Shown here: one piece after another, positions 1 to 7,746 of the stretch
Numbering within the stretch: the first letter of the stretch is position 1
Layout: each line of letters opens with the position of its first letter
From: Nocardioides sp. Root190
GTDB lineage: Bacteria > Actinomycetota > Actinomycetes > Propionibacteriales > Nocardioidaceae
DNA length: 64,000 bases
NCBI RefSeq assembly: GCF_001428565.1
Contig: NZ_LMIA01000008.1
Location: 631,273-695,272 of the forward strand
Reading direction: 5' to 3'
Made by a program: the position numbers and the translations under genes
The notes under the pieces: generated by a model
What the model saw: the letters and a program-made list of their open reading frames with translations, nothing else
What the model was told of the DNA's origin: nothing
Database searches by the model: none

Positions 1-639
1 CACCCGGTCGAGCAGCAGGGACAGCTCGGCAGGCAGGTCACCGGTGTCGCGCGAGTCCGCCACGATGTGCTCGAGGTCGCGGACCGTCGCGGAGTGCTCC
101 ACGTCGTGGACCGGCTCGATCCGGATCGCCCGCAGCAGCAGGTTCGAGGACTGGTCGAAGATCCAGATGAGCGGCCCGGTCACCCGCAGGTAGCCGAGGG
201 TCGAGCGGGCCAGCCGGTCGGCGACCGGCTCCGGTCGCGCGATGGCGAGGTTCTTGGGGAACAGCTCGCCGAACAGCATCTGCACGATCGTGGAGAAAGC
301 GAGCGCCAGCACGGTGCCGACCGCGACGCCGACGGCGGTCGGGATGCCGACCCCGCCGAGCAGGGTGCCGAGGGAGTCGCCGATGAGCGGCTCTGCGACG
401 TACCCCACCAGCAGGCCGGTGACCGTGATGCCGAGCTGGGCACCGGAGAGCATGAACGAGGTGCGGCGAGTGACCTCGAGGGCGCGCTCGGCGCGGGCGT
501 CACCGGCGGCGGCGCGGGCCCGGAGCCGGGACCGGTCGACCGCCATGAAGGCGAACTCCTGGGCGACGAAGTAGCCCGTGGCCGCGGTGATCGCGAGGAC
601 CACGAGCAGGCCCAGGAGGAGGGAGAGCAGCGCGGTCAT
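1..639 (-). CDS. CNNM/CorC (HlyC) family membrane protein, 5' part only
   Basis: The gene reads leftwards from an ATG at 639 and stays open to the window edge, so only the first 213 codons are present. The N-terminus is a hydrophobic helix followed by the phrase VAQEFAFMAVDR, typical of the DUF21 transmembrane module of CNNM/CorC ion transporters. Two further hydrophobic stretches follow, then LFGELFPKNLAIARPEPVA, which matches the family's conserved GExxPK region. The CBS and CorC_HlyC domains would lie outside the window. The family is linked to divalent cation efflux; the substrate cannot be told here. It is divergent from the ABC exporter. Confidence 0.85.
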   Translation of the reverse strand, partial: MTALLSLLLGLLVVLAITAATGYFVAQEFAFMAVDRSRLRARAAAGDARAERALEVTRRTSFMLSGAQLGITVTGLLVGYVAEPLIGDSLGTLLGGVGIPTAVGVAVGTVLALAFSTIVQMLFGELFPKNLAIARPEPVADRLARSTLGYLRVTGPLIWIFDQSSNLLLRAIRIEPVHDVEHSATVRDLEHIVADSRDTGDLPAELSLLLDRV

Positions 640-791
640 CGGGCGCGCTCCGGGTGGGGGAGAGGAACGGGGGGTCTTCGGCGTTTCTTCTTGCGCATGA
701 TGTCGAGTTGAACGGACGAGAAGGCGCTGGGGTTCCGATCCGGACCATTTCCTCGCGGGTGGTCTCGACGGCGGAAGAAACTCGGAGGCGG

Positions 792-3700
792 ATGTCGGTG
801 ACGCCATCTATTCTCGATCCAGTGACGACGACGTTGAGCAAGGCCCCCGCGCCTGCTGCCACCCTCGTCGTTGCCGACCCGACTCGCCTGGTCGACTGGC
901 GCCGCCTCAAGGGCCGGGTCTCCCGCTTCGCGGTGATCGCGGTCGCCATCTCCTCGCTGGGCACGGCGCTCGGGACGGTCCTCGCCGGCCGGATCGCCGA
1001 CCACCCCCGCACCGACCTGGTCCTCTGGCTCGCGCTGTGCGTGGTCGGTGCCGCCGCCCTCGACACCACCGGCCGGGTCGTGTGGGCCGGTGTGGTCGAC
1101 CGGGCGGAGGGCCGACTGCGCGGCGACCTGCTCAGCGCCGCCCTCCAGCAGCCTCTGGAGCACCTGACCGAGCAGGCCGTCGGTGAGGTCCTGGACCGGG
1201 TCGACGACGACACCCACGAGGTCGGCACGCTGCTGCGCCAGCAGATCTGGATGGCGATGCGGACCGGCTTCGGCGCGATCCCGATGTGGCTGGTCGCCGG
1301 CTTCACCTGGTGGCCGGCGTTCCTGCTGTTCCCGGTGGTCGGCTTCGTGACCGTGTGGGTGATGCGCCCCGCCCTGGTGGAGATCTCGCGCCTCAAGGTG
1401 ATCGAGGAGATGGCCTGGACCGACCACGCCGCCGCGCTGGAGGAGGGCATCGCCGGCCGCGACGACCTGCGCACGAGCCTGGGCCAGGCGTTCGCCGTAC
1501 AACGCCTCGCGACGCTGTCCGCGGTGATCCACGAGCGGTTCCGTGCCGTGGTGGTCCTCGAGGGCCGAATCGCCGTGCAGGTGGGGCTCGTGCTCCACGG
1601 CCTGCTCATCGCGGTCGCGGTCGCCGGGGTGCTGCTCGCGAGCAACGGCAACCTCGAGGTCGCCCGGCTGGTGACCCTCTTCCTGGTGACGACGATCTTC
1701 GTCGGCCAGATCAACCAGCTCGCCCACCAGCTCCCCGACATCCAGGCCGGCCTCGGCGCGGTGCTGCGACTGCGGCAGCTGCTCGCCGTCGAGGCCGAGC
1801 CCGAGGGCGGCGAAGCGGTCCCGGCCGGTGCGCTCGACCTGCGGATCCGGCACCTCGACTTCGCCTACGCCGAGGGCTCCTTCGCGCTGAACGACGTCGA
1901 GCTGTACGTCGAAGCCGGTCACACCATCGCGCTGGTCGGCCGGACGGGCTCCGGCAAGTCGACGCTCGCGTCCCTGCTGTCGCGCGCCGTCGAGCCGCCC
2001 CCCGGCACGATCTTCCTCGGCGGGGCCGACATCACCACCCTCGACCTGCACGAGCTGCGTCGCCGCGTCGGCGTCGTCACCCAACGCACCGAGATCCTCG
2101 CCGGCACCCTGGCCGAGAACATCGCTCTCTTCGCGGACGTGCCGCGGGTGGAGATCGAGGAGGCGATCGCGGAGCTCGGCCTGACCGACTGGGTCGACGG
2201 CCTGCCCGACGGCCTCGAGACGCTGCTCGGTCCGGGAGGCACGACGCTGTCGGCCGGCGAGGAGCAGCTGGTCGCCTTCGCGCGACTGCTGGTCCGGCAC
2301 GTCCAGGTGGTCGTCCTCGACGAGGCGACCGCGCGGATGGACCCGGTCACCGAGAGCCGCGTCGTCGCCGCGGCCGACCGGCTGATCAACGGCCGCACCG
2401 GCGTGCTTGTCGCCCACCGGCTGAGCACGATCGAGCGCGCCGAGATGGTCGCCGTCCTCGACCACGGCCGGGTGATCCAGCAGGGCCTGCGTACGAACCT
2501 GGCGTTGGAAGAGGGACCGTTCCGGCGACTCGTCGCCGCGAGCGGGGCCCAGCACGCTGATCAGGACTCGTCGGACGCGAGCGAGGCCGCAGCCTCCGAC
2601 CCCGTCGGGGGACGTCGTCGCAGCGGGGTTCCTCCCGAACGGCCCGAGGTCGGCTCGGGACCCTCGCTGGCGCGCGGCACGTGGCACGCGATGCGGGTTC
2701 GGCCGTGGTGGGGCCTCTACTCCGTCGTACTCTTCCTGGCGGCGAGCATCTTCGCGCCCCTCGGTGCGCTGACGGGCTTCGTCTGGGGTCACGTCGTGGC
2801 CCGGCTGCAGGCAGGTGAGTCGGTCGGGATGCTGACCGGCGTGCTGGCCGTGCTGCTGCTGGCGGCGCCGATCCTGCTCGGTGACGCGATCCGTCGCTAC
2901 CCGCGCTGGTGGATCGAGGTGATGCTCCGGGTGCGGATGTCGGTGCTGCTGGGCCAGATCGACGGCCGTCGGCTGCCTCGGACTCCGCCGGGCGAAGTCG
3001 TGGCCCGGTCGATGGACGCGGACCGCTACGCCCGCTACTCCGACCGCTGGATCGACTTCATCAACGGCCTGCTCATCGCGCTGTTCACGATGCTCGTCGC
3101 CGGGTCGTGGCTCGCGGGCGCCGTACTGCTCGTGGTGATGGGCTCGAGCGCGCTCGCCTCCTCGATCGGACGCCCGATCGCGGGACGCTCGGCTGCGCGT
3201 TCCTCCGCCGCCCGCGCGGGGTTCGGTCGCGCGCTGGTGTCGGCGGTGGAGTCGGCGCGCACGGTCAAGCTCGCCGGTCGTACGCCGCAGGTCCACGAGC
3301 ACCTGCGCAAGGTCGACGGTGGCCGCGTGGAGGCGGCCGTGTTCGAGCACCGCGTGCAGGCCGTGCTGGACGGCGTCCCGATGGTGATGGTGCAGGTCGG
3401 CGTCGTGTCGGCCTGGGCGTTCTACCTGTGGGACGTGTGGGGCCTGGCGACCGCGCTCCTGGTGGCCACCGCGGTCAACGGCTTCGACTGGTTCGGCCGC
3501 GTGGCCGGGGCCGTCGTCACAGAGGCGCCCGGCGTCCGGGCCTGGCAGCGGGCGACGTCGCGGTTCGCCGGGGGAGCGGACCTGGTCGAGCTCCCCGCGG
3601 GGATCGACCTCGTCACGGGTGTCGCGCCCGTGCCCGCGCAACCCGACCGCGTCCGCCTCGAGCACCTGCGCCTCTCCGACTTCACGGCCGTGCACGACGA

Positions 3701-4337
3701 CGGCACGATCGGCGTCGCCGGTGTCGACCTCACCGTGGCGCGCGGCGAGCTGATCCTCCTCGTCGGGCAGGTCGGCTCGGGCAAGTCCAGCCTGCTGGCC
3801 TCCCTCGCCGGACTCATCGACCACACCGGCTCCTTGGCGTGGAACGACACCGAGGTGCGCGACGCGGAGGCCTTCCTGCGCCCCGGCCAGGTCGGCCACG
3901 TCGCCCAGGTCCCGCGGGTGCTGTCGGGCACCTTCTCCGACAACGTCCGGCTCGGCCACCTGCGCGACGTCGATCGCCCGATCGCCGACGCCCGCCTCGT
4001 CGAGGACGTCGCCGACGCCGGCGGTCCCGACTCCCTGGTCGGCCACCGAGGCGTCCGCCTCTCCGGCGGCCAGGTCCAGCGGCTCGCGCTCGCCCGCGCA
4101 CTGGCCACCGACGCCGAGCTGTTGCTCGCCGACGACGTGTCGAGCGCGCTCGACGCCGCCACCGAGATCGAGCTGTGGGTCGCGCTGCGCGAGCGTCAGG
4201 CGACGGTCATCGGAGCCACCTCCAAGAGGGCAGCGCTCGCACAGGCCGACCGCGTCGTCGTACTCGTCGACGGGGAGCTGGCGGCCGTGGGGCCGTGGAC
4301 CGAGCTGGCGGGCGAGTGGGGTCACCTCGCCGGGTGA
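792..4337 (+). CDS. Fused two-half ABC exporter (TMD-NBD-TMD-NBD)
   Basis: A single chain of about 1181 residues carries two transmembrane-plus-ATPase halves, as in type IV ABC exporters of the multidrug/peptide class. NBD1 has Walker A GRTGSGKST near residue 382, an altered signature LSAGEEQ near 486, Walker B VVVLDEAT near 507 and a normal switch histidine (VAHRLST). NBD2 has GQVGSGKSS near 991, a canonical LSGGQ near 1089, but Walker B LLLADD (Asp instead of the catalytic Glu) and no switch His (IGATSKR). I chose the ATG at 792, preceded closely by GGAGG at 784-788, because the upstream in-frame extension lacks family character. GTG at 822 is an alternative. The substrate is unknown. Confidence 0.9.
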   Translation: MSVTPSILDPVTTTLSKAPAPAATLVVADPTRLVDWRRLKGRVSRFAVIAVAISSLGTALGTVLAGRIADHPRTDLVLWLALCVVGAAALDTTGRVVWAGVVDRAEGRLRGDLLSAALQQPLEHLTEQAVGEVLDRVDDDTHEVGTLLRQQIWMAMRTGFGAIPMWLVAGFTWWPAFLLFPVVGFVTVWVMRPALVEISRLKVIEEMAWTDHAAALEEGIAGRDDLRTSLGQAFAVQRLATLSAVIHERFRAVVVLEGRIAVQVGLVLHGLLIAVAVAGVLLASNGNLEVARLVTLFLVTTIFVGQINQLAHQLPDIQAGLGAVLRLRQLLAVEAEPEGGEAVPAGALDLRIRHLDFAYAEGSFALNDVELYVEAGHTIALVGRTGSGKSTLASLLSRAVEPPPGTIFLGGADITTLDLHELRRRVGVVTQRTEILAGTLAENIALFADVPRVEIEEAIAELGLTDWVDGLPDGLETLLGPGGTTLSAGEEQLVAFARLLVRHVQVVVLDEATARMDPVTESRVVAAADRLINGRTGVLVAHRLSTIERAEMVAVLDHGRVIQQGLRTNLALEEGPFRRLVAASGAQHADQDSSDASEAAASDPVGGRRRSGVPPERPEVGSGPSLARGTWHAMRVRPWWGLYSVVLFLAASIFAPLGALTGFVWGHVVARLQAGESVGMLTGVLAVLLLAAPILLGDAIRRYPRWWIEVMLRVRMSVLLGQIDGRRLPRTPPGEVVARSMDADRYARYSDRWIDFINGLLIALFTMLVAGSWLAGAVLLVVMGSSALASSIGRPIAGRSAARSSAARAGFGRALVSAVESARTVKLAGRTPQVHEHLRKVDGGRVEAAVFEHRVQAVLDGVPMVMVQVGVVSAWAFYLWDVWGLATALLVATAVNGFDWFGRVAGAVVTEAPGVRAWQRATSRFAGGADLVELPAGIDLVTGVAPVPAQPDRVRLEHLRLSDFTAVHDDGTIGVAGVDLTVARGELILLVGQVGSGKSSLLASLAGLIDHTGSLAWNDTEVRDAEAFLRPGQVGHVAQVPRVLSGTFSDNVRLGHLRDVDRPIADARLVEDVADAGGPDSLVGHRGVRLSGGQVQRLALARALATDAELLLADDVSSALDAATEIELWVALRERQATVIGATSKRAALAQADRVVVLVDGELAAVGPWTELAGEWGHLAG

Positions 4338-4379
4338 CGGCTGCTGCCTGCACCTGCTGGGAATGGGTACGGTGCCGAC

Positions 4380-4817
4380 ATGGCCATCAAGCTCGAGAAC
4401 GTCGCCATCGCCGTCCGCGACCTGGACGCGACGATCGCCTTCTTCACCGACCTCGGCCTGACCGTGCTCGGTCGCGACACCGTCAGCGGTGAGTGGACCG
4501 ACACCGCGGTCGGACTCGACGGCAACCACGCCAAGATCGCGATGCTCCAGACCCCCGACGGCCTCGGCCGGCTGGAGCTGTTCGAGTACATCCACCCCGA
4601 TGCGATCGAGACCGAGCCCACCCTGCCGAACGAGATCGGCATGCACCGCGTCGCGTTCTCTGTCGACGACCTCGACGCCGCACTGGAGATCGCCGCCCGG
4701 CACGGGTGCCATCCGCTCCGGGGCGTGGGGACCTATGAGGACATCTACCGGCTGACGTACGTACGGGGGCCGAGCGGGATCATCGTGATGCTGGCGCAGG
4801 ACTTGCGGCAGGGCTGA
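4380..4817 (+). CDS. VOC (glyoxalase/bleomycin-resistance fold) family protein
   Basis: The 145-residue protein has the two beta-alpha-beta-beta-beta repeats of the vicinal oxygen chelate fold: module 1 starts LENVAIAVRDLDATIAFF and module 2 starts MHRVAFSVDDLDAALEIA. The usual first metal histidine appears as Asn (LENVAIAV), the first Glu is kept (LELFEY), the second His is kept (MHRVAF), and the last Glu position reads Met (IIVMLAQ). A classical four-ligand metal site is therefore doubtful. It resembles the small methylmalonyl-CoA-epimerase/glyoxalase-like set, but no reaction can be assigned. It follows the exporter by 42 bases on the same strand. Confidence 0.85.
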   Translation: MAIKLENVAIAVRDLDATIAFFTDLGLTVLGRDTVSGEWTDTAVGLDGNHAKIAMLQTPDGLGRLELFEYIHPDAIETEPTLPNEIGMHRVAFSVDDLDAALEIAARHGCHPLRGVGTYEDIYRLTYVRGPSGIIVMLAQDLRQG

Positions 4818-4839
4818 GCGGGACCCTTGCCGCTCAGCC
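4812..4839. terminator. Bidirectional hairpin between convergent genes
   Basis: Perfect 10-base arms GGCTGAGCGG and CCGCTCAGCC enclose an 8-base loop. The hairpin overlaps the stop codons of both convergent genes (4817 and 4834). No U-tract follows, so its strength as an intrinsic terminator is uncertain. Confidence 0.6.
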
Positions 4840-5874
4840 CGAGATGCGGGGGCGGTTGATGTGCTTCAGGGTCCGCAGCGGGTGCTCCAGTGCACGAGAG
4901 CGCCAGGCGAGCGTCAGCGAGTCGATCGGGTGGCGGTACACCCACCACGGGTTGCTGATGAAGCGGGCAACCACCTGCTGTCCCAGCTCCGAGCGGGGGT
5001 CGTCGTGTGAGTTGCCTGTGGTTGCGCGCAGCCGGTCGACGACGGTCTCGACGGGTTGGCCGCGGCCCGACCGGAACAGCTCCTGGAGGTCCTCCCACTT
5101 CCGTTCCTGAGTCACCGTGTGCTGCTCGACGTGCGTCTGCTGCTCGCGGAGGTCGTCCCTGATCTCCGGGGGCCAGCGGTCGACGTACTGCTGCACCCAT
5201 GCCTCGTGCCAGACCTCGTCCTCGAGGAAGGCGATCACCACACAGTTCGGGGCGTACGTCGCTGAGCCCTCGTCGAGCGCGGGCAGCATCGCCTCCACGA
5301 TCCGCAGGCCGGCCTCCTCATCGCCCTCCCGGTATGCCTGGGCGGCGACCTCGGCCGCAGCGCTGCAGACGTCGAAGGGATGGGTGACGCCCCACCGCCG
5401 CTCCGACTCGGCGATCACCTGCCTCAACTCCGGGACGTGTCGCAAGGTCTCGAGGAACCGGTCCGCATCGGTGGGCTCGGCAGGTGGGCGCGGGAGCTTG
5501 TGCTGGTCGCCGTTCCAGTAAGTCGCCCGCCAGTAGTAGAGCGCCTCGTGGTTGACGGGCCACTGGTCACCGTCGAGGACGGGGTTGCTCCAGTCCAGCT
5601 CGGGGTCGAACGGCCGCCAACCCTCGTCGAGCGGCTCGTCACTGCGTGGACGCCGGGCCCTGCGTCGGGCCTGCTTGTGCTTCGCGCCCTGCGTGGCAAA
5701 GGCTCGCTGTGCCTCCATCAGGCTGATCCCGTTGGCGCCGTCCGGGTGCATCGGATAGCGGAGCTGGCCACCGTCGTCCTCCCAGCGGCAGACCGGGCAG
5801 AGCTCGTAGTCGCCGGGACCGCTGTCGAGGGTCAGGTGACCGCAGCAGGGACAGGGGAAGCTGTTCACGGGCAC
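4834..5874 (-). CDS. CPCC-type cysteine-rich protein with unknown C-terminal region
   Basis: Of 346 residues, the first 75 or so form a zinc-ribbon-like CPCC domain: CPCCGHLTL at residues 8-16 and CPVCRWEDDG at about 27-36, followed by the ISLMEAQRAFATQGA segment seen in Cys_rich_CPCC proteins. The rest is acidic and Trp-rich and unrecognised. The stretch DRFLETLRHVPELRQVIAE resembles small DUF7674-like immunity or accessory domains, but only weakly. CPCC domains in other genomes often sit near polymorphic toxins; no toxin is seen here. It converges on the VOC gene and has the same orientation as the next gene. Confidence 0.75.
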   Translation of the reverse strand: MPVNSFPCPCCGHLTLDSGPGDYELCPVCRWEDDGGQLRYPMHPDGANGISLMEAQRAFATQGAKHKQARRRARRPRSDEPLDEGWRPFDPELDWSNPVLDGDQWPVNHEALYYWRATYWNGDQHKLPRPPAEPTDADRFLETLRHVPELRQVIAESERRWGVTHPFDVCSAAAEVAAQAYREGDEEAGLRIVEAMLPALDEGSATYAPNCVVIAFLEDEVWHEAWVQQYVDRWPPEIRDDLREQQTHVEQHTVTQERKWEDLQELFRSGRGQPVETVVDRLRATTGNSHDDPRSELGQQVVARFISNPWWVYRHPIDSLTLAWRSRALEHPLRTLKHINRPRISG

Positions 5875-5910
5875 ATTCTCTGCCAGGGGAGTCGAAAGCG
5901 CTCCTCAGTT

Positions 5911-6789
5911 TCACGTGCTTCGTTCAGCATCCTGCTCGACGCGTAGCTGATGGTCGACGTCTCGTCGCTGCTCCCTGATCCGTTGACGATCGAGGGTCGT
6001 GAGACGGCGAAGTTGGACGTCGAGCACCGCGCTCGCCAACTGCTTGTCCACTCCGAGATGGGCCGCGACAGCCGCTCGTGCGGATTCGATCTCCTCGGCA
6101 GACAGCACCAGCTCACTGACCACCTGCCAGTCATCGGTGGCGCGTAGGACGGCATCGAGGAATCGACTCTCCCACTGAAGACGTTCGATCAACGTGGGAT
6201 CTGGCTCGGGGTCAGGCGGGTTCAACGGCGTGCGGTGTCGAGGCTCGAAGAACGCCGGTCCCAGGTCGCTTTCGATCCTCAGCTCGCTCCAGGTCAGGGC
6301 TGTGTCGTCGACCGAGATCGTGAGAGGGACACCGAGTTCGGCATCGACCGTCACCACCGCGCGGCGCCCCTTTGTCTCGGGGGCGGTGAACTGCCACGCA
6401 GGCCGCCCCTCGAACTCGGTCGCTCGCAGGCTGGTCACCACGGCCTGCCGATCGGATGTCAGCCATCCGGTCCAGTACTTGCGAGGGTCGTAGAGCCGTA
6501 GATCCGTCAGGTCGCCGGAATCATCTTCGCGAAGTTCCCACAGCTCCTCGACGAAGTCGTCTGCCGCCTGCCAGAAGGTGTGTTCGCCCGCGAGGATCGT
6601 CGTGTGGCCGGGCGGTTCCTCCACTCGCGCCATGTGCCGCAGGCGCCACACCCGGCGACGCCGGATGACCTGGCCGTCCTGCTTCTCTGTGAAGACTCCG
6701 CTGTAGCCGACCGTTGGGTCGTTGCCTGCGATCAGCAGCTCGACGAGTTCGTCGAAGGCCGGGGGAGTGCGCGCCGCGTCGCTGGTCAT
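5911..6789 (-). CDS. Uncharacterised protein with DNA gyrase A-like C-terminal module
   Basis: A 292-residue cytoplasmic protein without signal peptide. Residues 1-190 are beta-rich and unrecognised (GYSGVFTEKQDGQVI, AVVTVDAELGVPLTISVDD); the pattern is loosely like the RseB/LolA-type lipid-binding sheet, with low certainty. Residues about 215-285 contain ASAVLDVQLRRLTTLDRQRI, which closely matches the GyrA C-gate segment (AQAILDMQLRRLAALERQRI in actinobacteria), and the helix before it also fits GyrA. The catalytic tyrosine domain of gyrase is absent, so this is not a topoisomerase. It lies 36 bases upstream of the CPCC gene on the same strand. Confidence 0.7.
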   Translation of the reverse strand: MTSDAARTPPAFDELVELLIAGNDPTVGYSGVFTEKQDGQVIRRRRVWRLRHMARVEEPPGHTTILAGEHTFWQAADDFVEELWELREDDSGDLTDLRLYDPRKYWTGWLTSDRQAVVTSLRATEFEGRPAWQFTAPETKGRRAVVTVDAELGVPLTISVDDTALTWSELRIESDLGPAFFEPRHRTPLNPPDPEPDPTLIERLQWESRFLDAVLRATDDWQVVSELVLSAEEIESARAAVAAHLGVDKQLASAVLDVQLRRLTTLDRQRIREQRRDVDHQLRVEQDAERST

Positions 6790-6839
6790 GACGACGAGTC
6801 TGGCACCAGCCTGCCGTCCCCACGCCCGCCGCAGCCGTA

Positions 6840-7433
6840 ATGCGCTTGAGTGACACGGCGCAGTTGTGGATGCTTCGGCAGGTGAAGCACAGCAAGGTCC
6901 GCCGCCGCCTCGGCGAGGCGCTCGAGTCCGGACGGGTGGTGCGCGTCTGGCGTGATGAGTACGACTCGACCTCCACCGACGGCATTCTCATCGCCCTCAC
7001 CCAGGACTGGTTCGTGATGCACGTCGTCGACGACGGCGTGCATCTGGACGGTCTGGTCATGATGAGGACTCGTGACGTCGACATGGTTCGCCATGGTCAC
7101 GACGAGTACGTTCAACGGGGGCTGCAGGGACTGGGCACCCCCGTTGCCACGTTCACCTGTTCCGACGACGTAACGGCACGCGACCTGATCATGGCCGCGG
7201 CCGAACTCCATCCGCTCTCTGCCTTCGCTCTCGGCGACGAGGGGGAGGAGCAGCTGATGATCGGGACCTTGGTGAAGGCAGGCAAGAAACGTGTCCGACA
7301 CCGTTTCATCCGTCCCAACGGGACCTGGGCCCTCGAGGACGACCGGTGGAGGTACGAGCAGATCTCGAGCATCACGGTCGGTGGGCGCTACATCGATTCG
7401 TTGGCCCGCTTCGGGTTGCCTTCGCCGGTGTGA
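6840..7433 (+). CDS. Conserved hypothetical protein
   Basis: A 197-residue soluble protein, divergent from the gyrase-like gene with only 50 bases between the starts. It contains WMLRQVKHSKVRRRLGEALE near the start and a short beta-rich segment (ILIALTQDWFVMHVVDDGVHLDGLV is broken by charged turns), then a C-terminal half with DRWRYEQISSITVGGRYIDS. I recognise no family. ATG at 6840 is used; ATG at 6870 is an alternative. Confidence 0.65.
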   Translation: MRLSDTAQLWMLRQVKHSKVRRRLGEALESGRVVRVWRDEYDSTSTDGILIALTQDWFVMHVVDDGVHLDGLVMMRTRDVDMVRHGHDEYVQRGLQGLGTPVATFTCSDDVTARDLIMAAAELHPLSAFALGDEGEEQLMIGTLVKAGKKRVRHRFIRPNGTWALEDDRWRYEQISSITVGGRYIDSLARFGLPSPV

Positions 7434-7452
7434 CGCGGCTGGGCGGTGCGGC

Positions 7453-7746
7453 TCAGGGCAAGGTCACTGGTGAGGCCAGCAGGAACCAACCGAGCACAGC
7501 GCAGTTGGCGACCACCGTCAGCCAGAAGATCGTGCGGAACGGCTGCTTCCTGGTCTTGTGGCGAAACACCTTCTGCCCGGCCAACGCACCCGGCCAGCCG
7601 CCCACGAGGGCGAGCAGGTGCAGCGTGGACTCGGACGTGCGCCACCTGCCGTTGACGGCGGCGGACTTGTCGGCGCCGTACGTCGCGAACGTGACCACGC
7701 TGAGCACGCCGTACGCCGCCGCAAGGGTCAGCGGCAGGTCAGTCAT
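7453..7746 (-). CDS. DUF1294 family small membrane protein
   Basis: 97 residues with three hydrophobic segments. The core FATYGADKSAAVNGRWR and LLALVGGWPGALAGQKVFRHK is the DUF1294 signature, which contains the GGWPGA loop and a basic RHKT patch before the last helix. The function of the family is unknown. Its ATG overlaps the stop of the helicase gene upstream in an ATGA arrangement (7743-7746), so the two are translationally coupled. Confidence 0.85.
   Translation of the reverse strand: MTDLPLTLAAAYGVLSVVTFATYGADKSAAVNGRWRTSESTLHLLALVGGWPGALAGQKVFRHKTRKQPFRTIFWLTVVANCAVLGWFLLASPVTLP

Noticed and set aside
636..4712. A 1358-codon minus-strand ORF opposite the ABC exporter
   Set aside because: It is an antisense shadow in high-GC DNA: no domain, many low-complexity Arg/Asp/Gly runs, and a well-defined ABC exporter on the other strand.
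5911..6789. Truncated gyrA pseudogene
   Set aside because: The N-terminal 190 residues are an unrelated intact open frame and the gyrase-like part is at the C-terminus, so this looks like a genuine fusion protein rather than decay.
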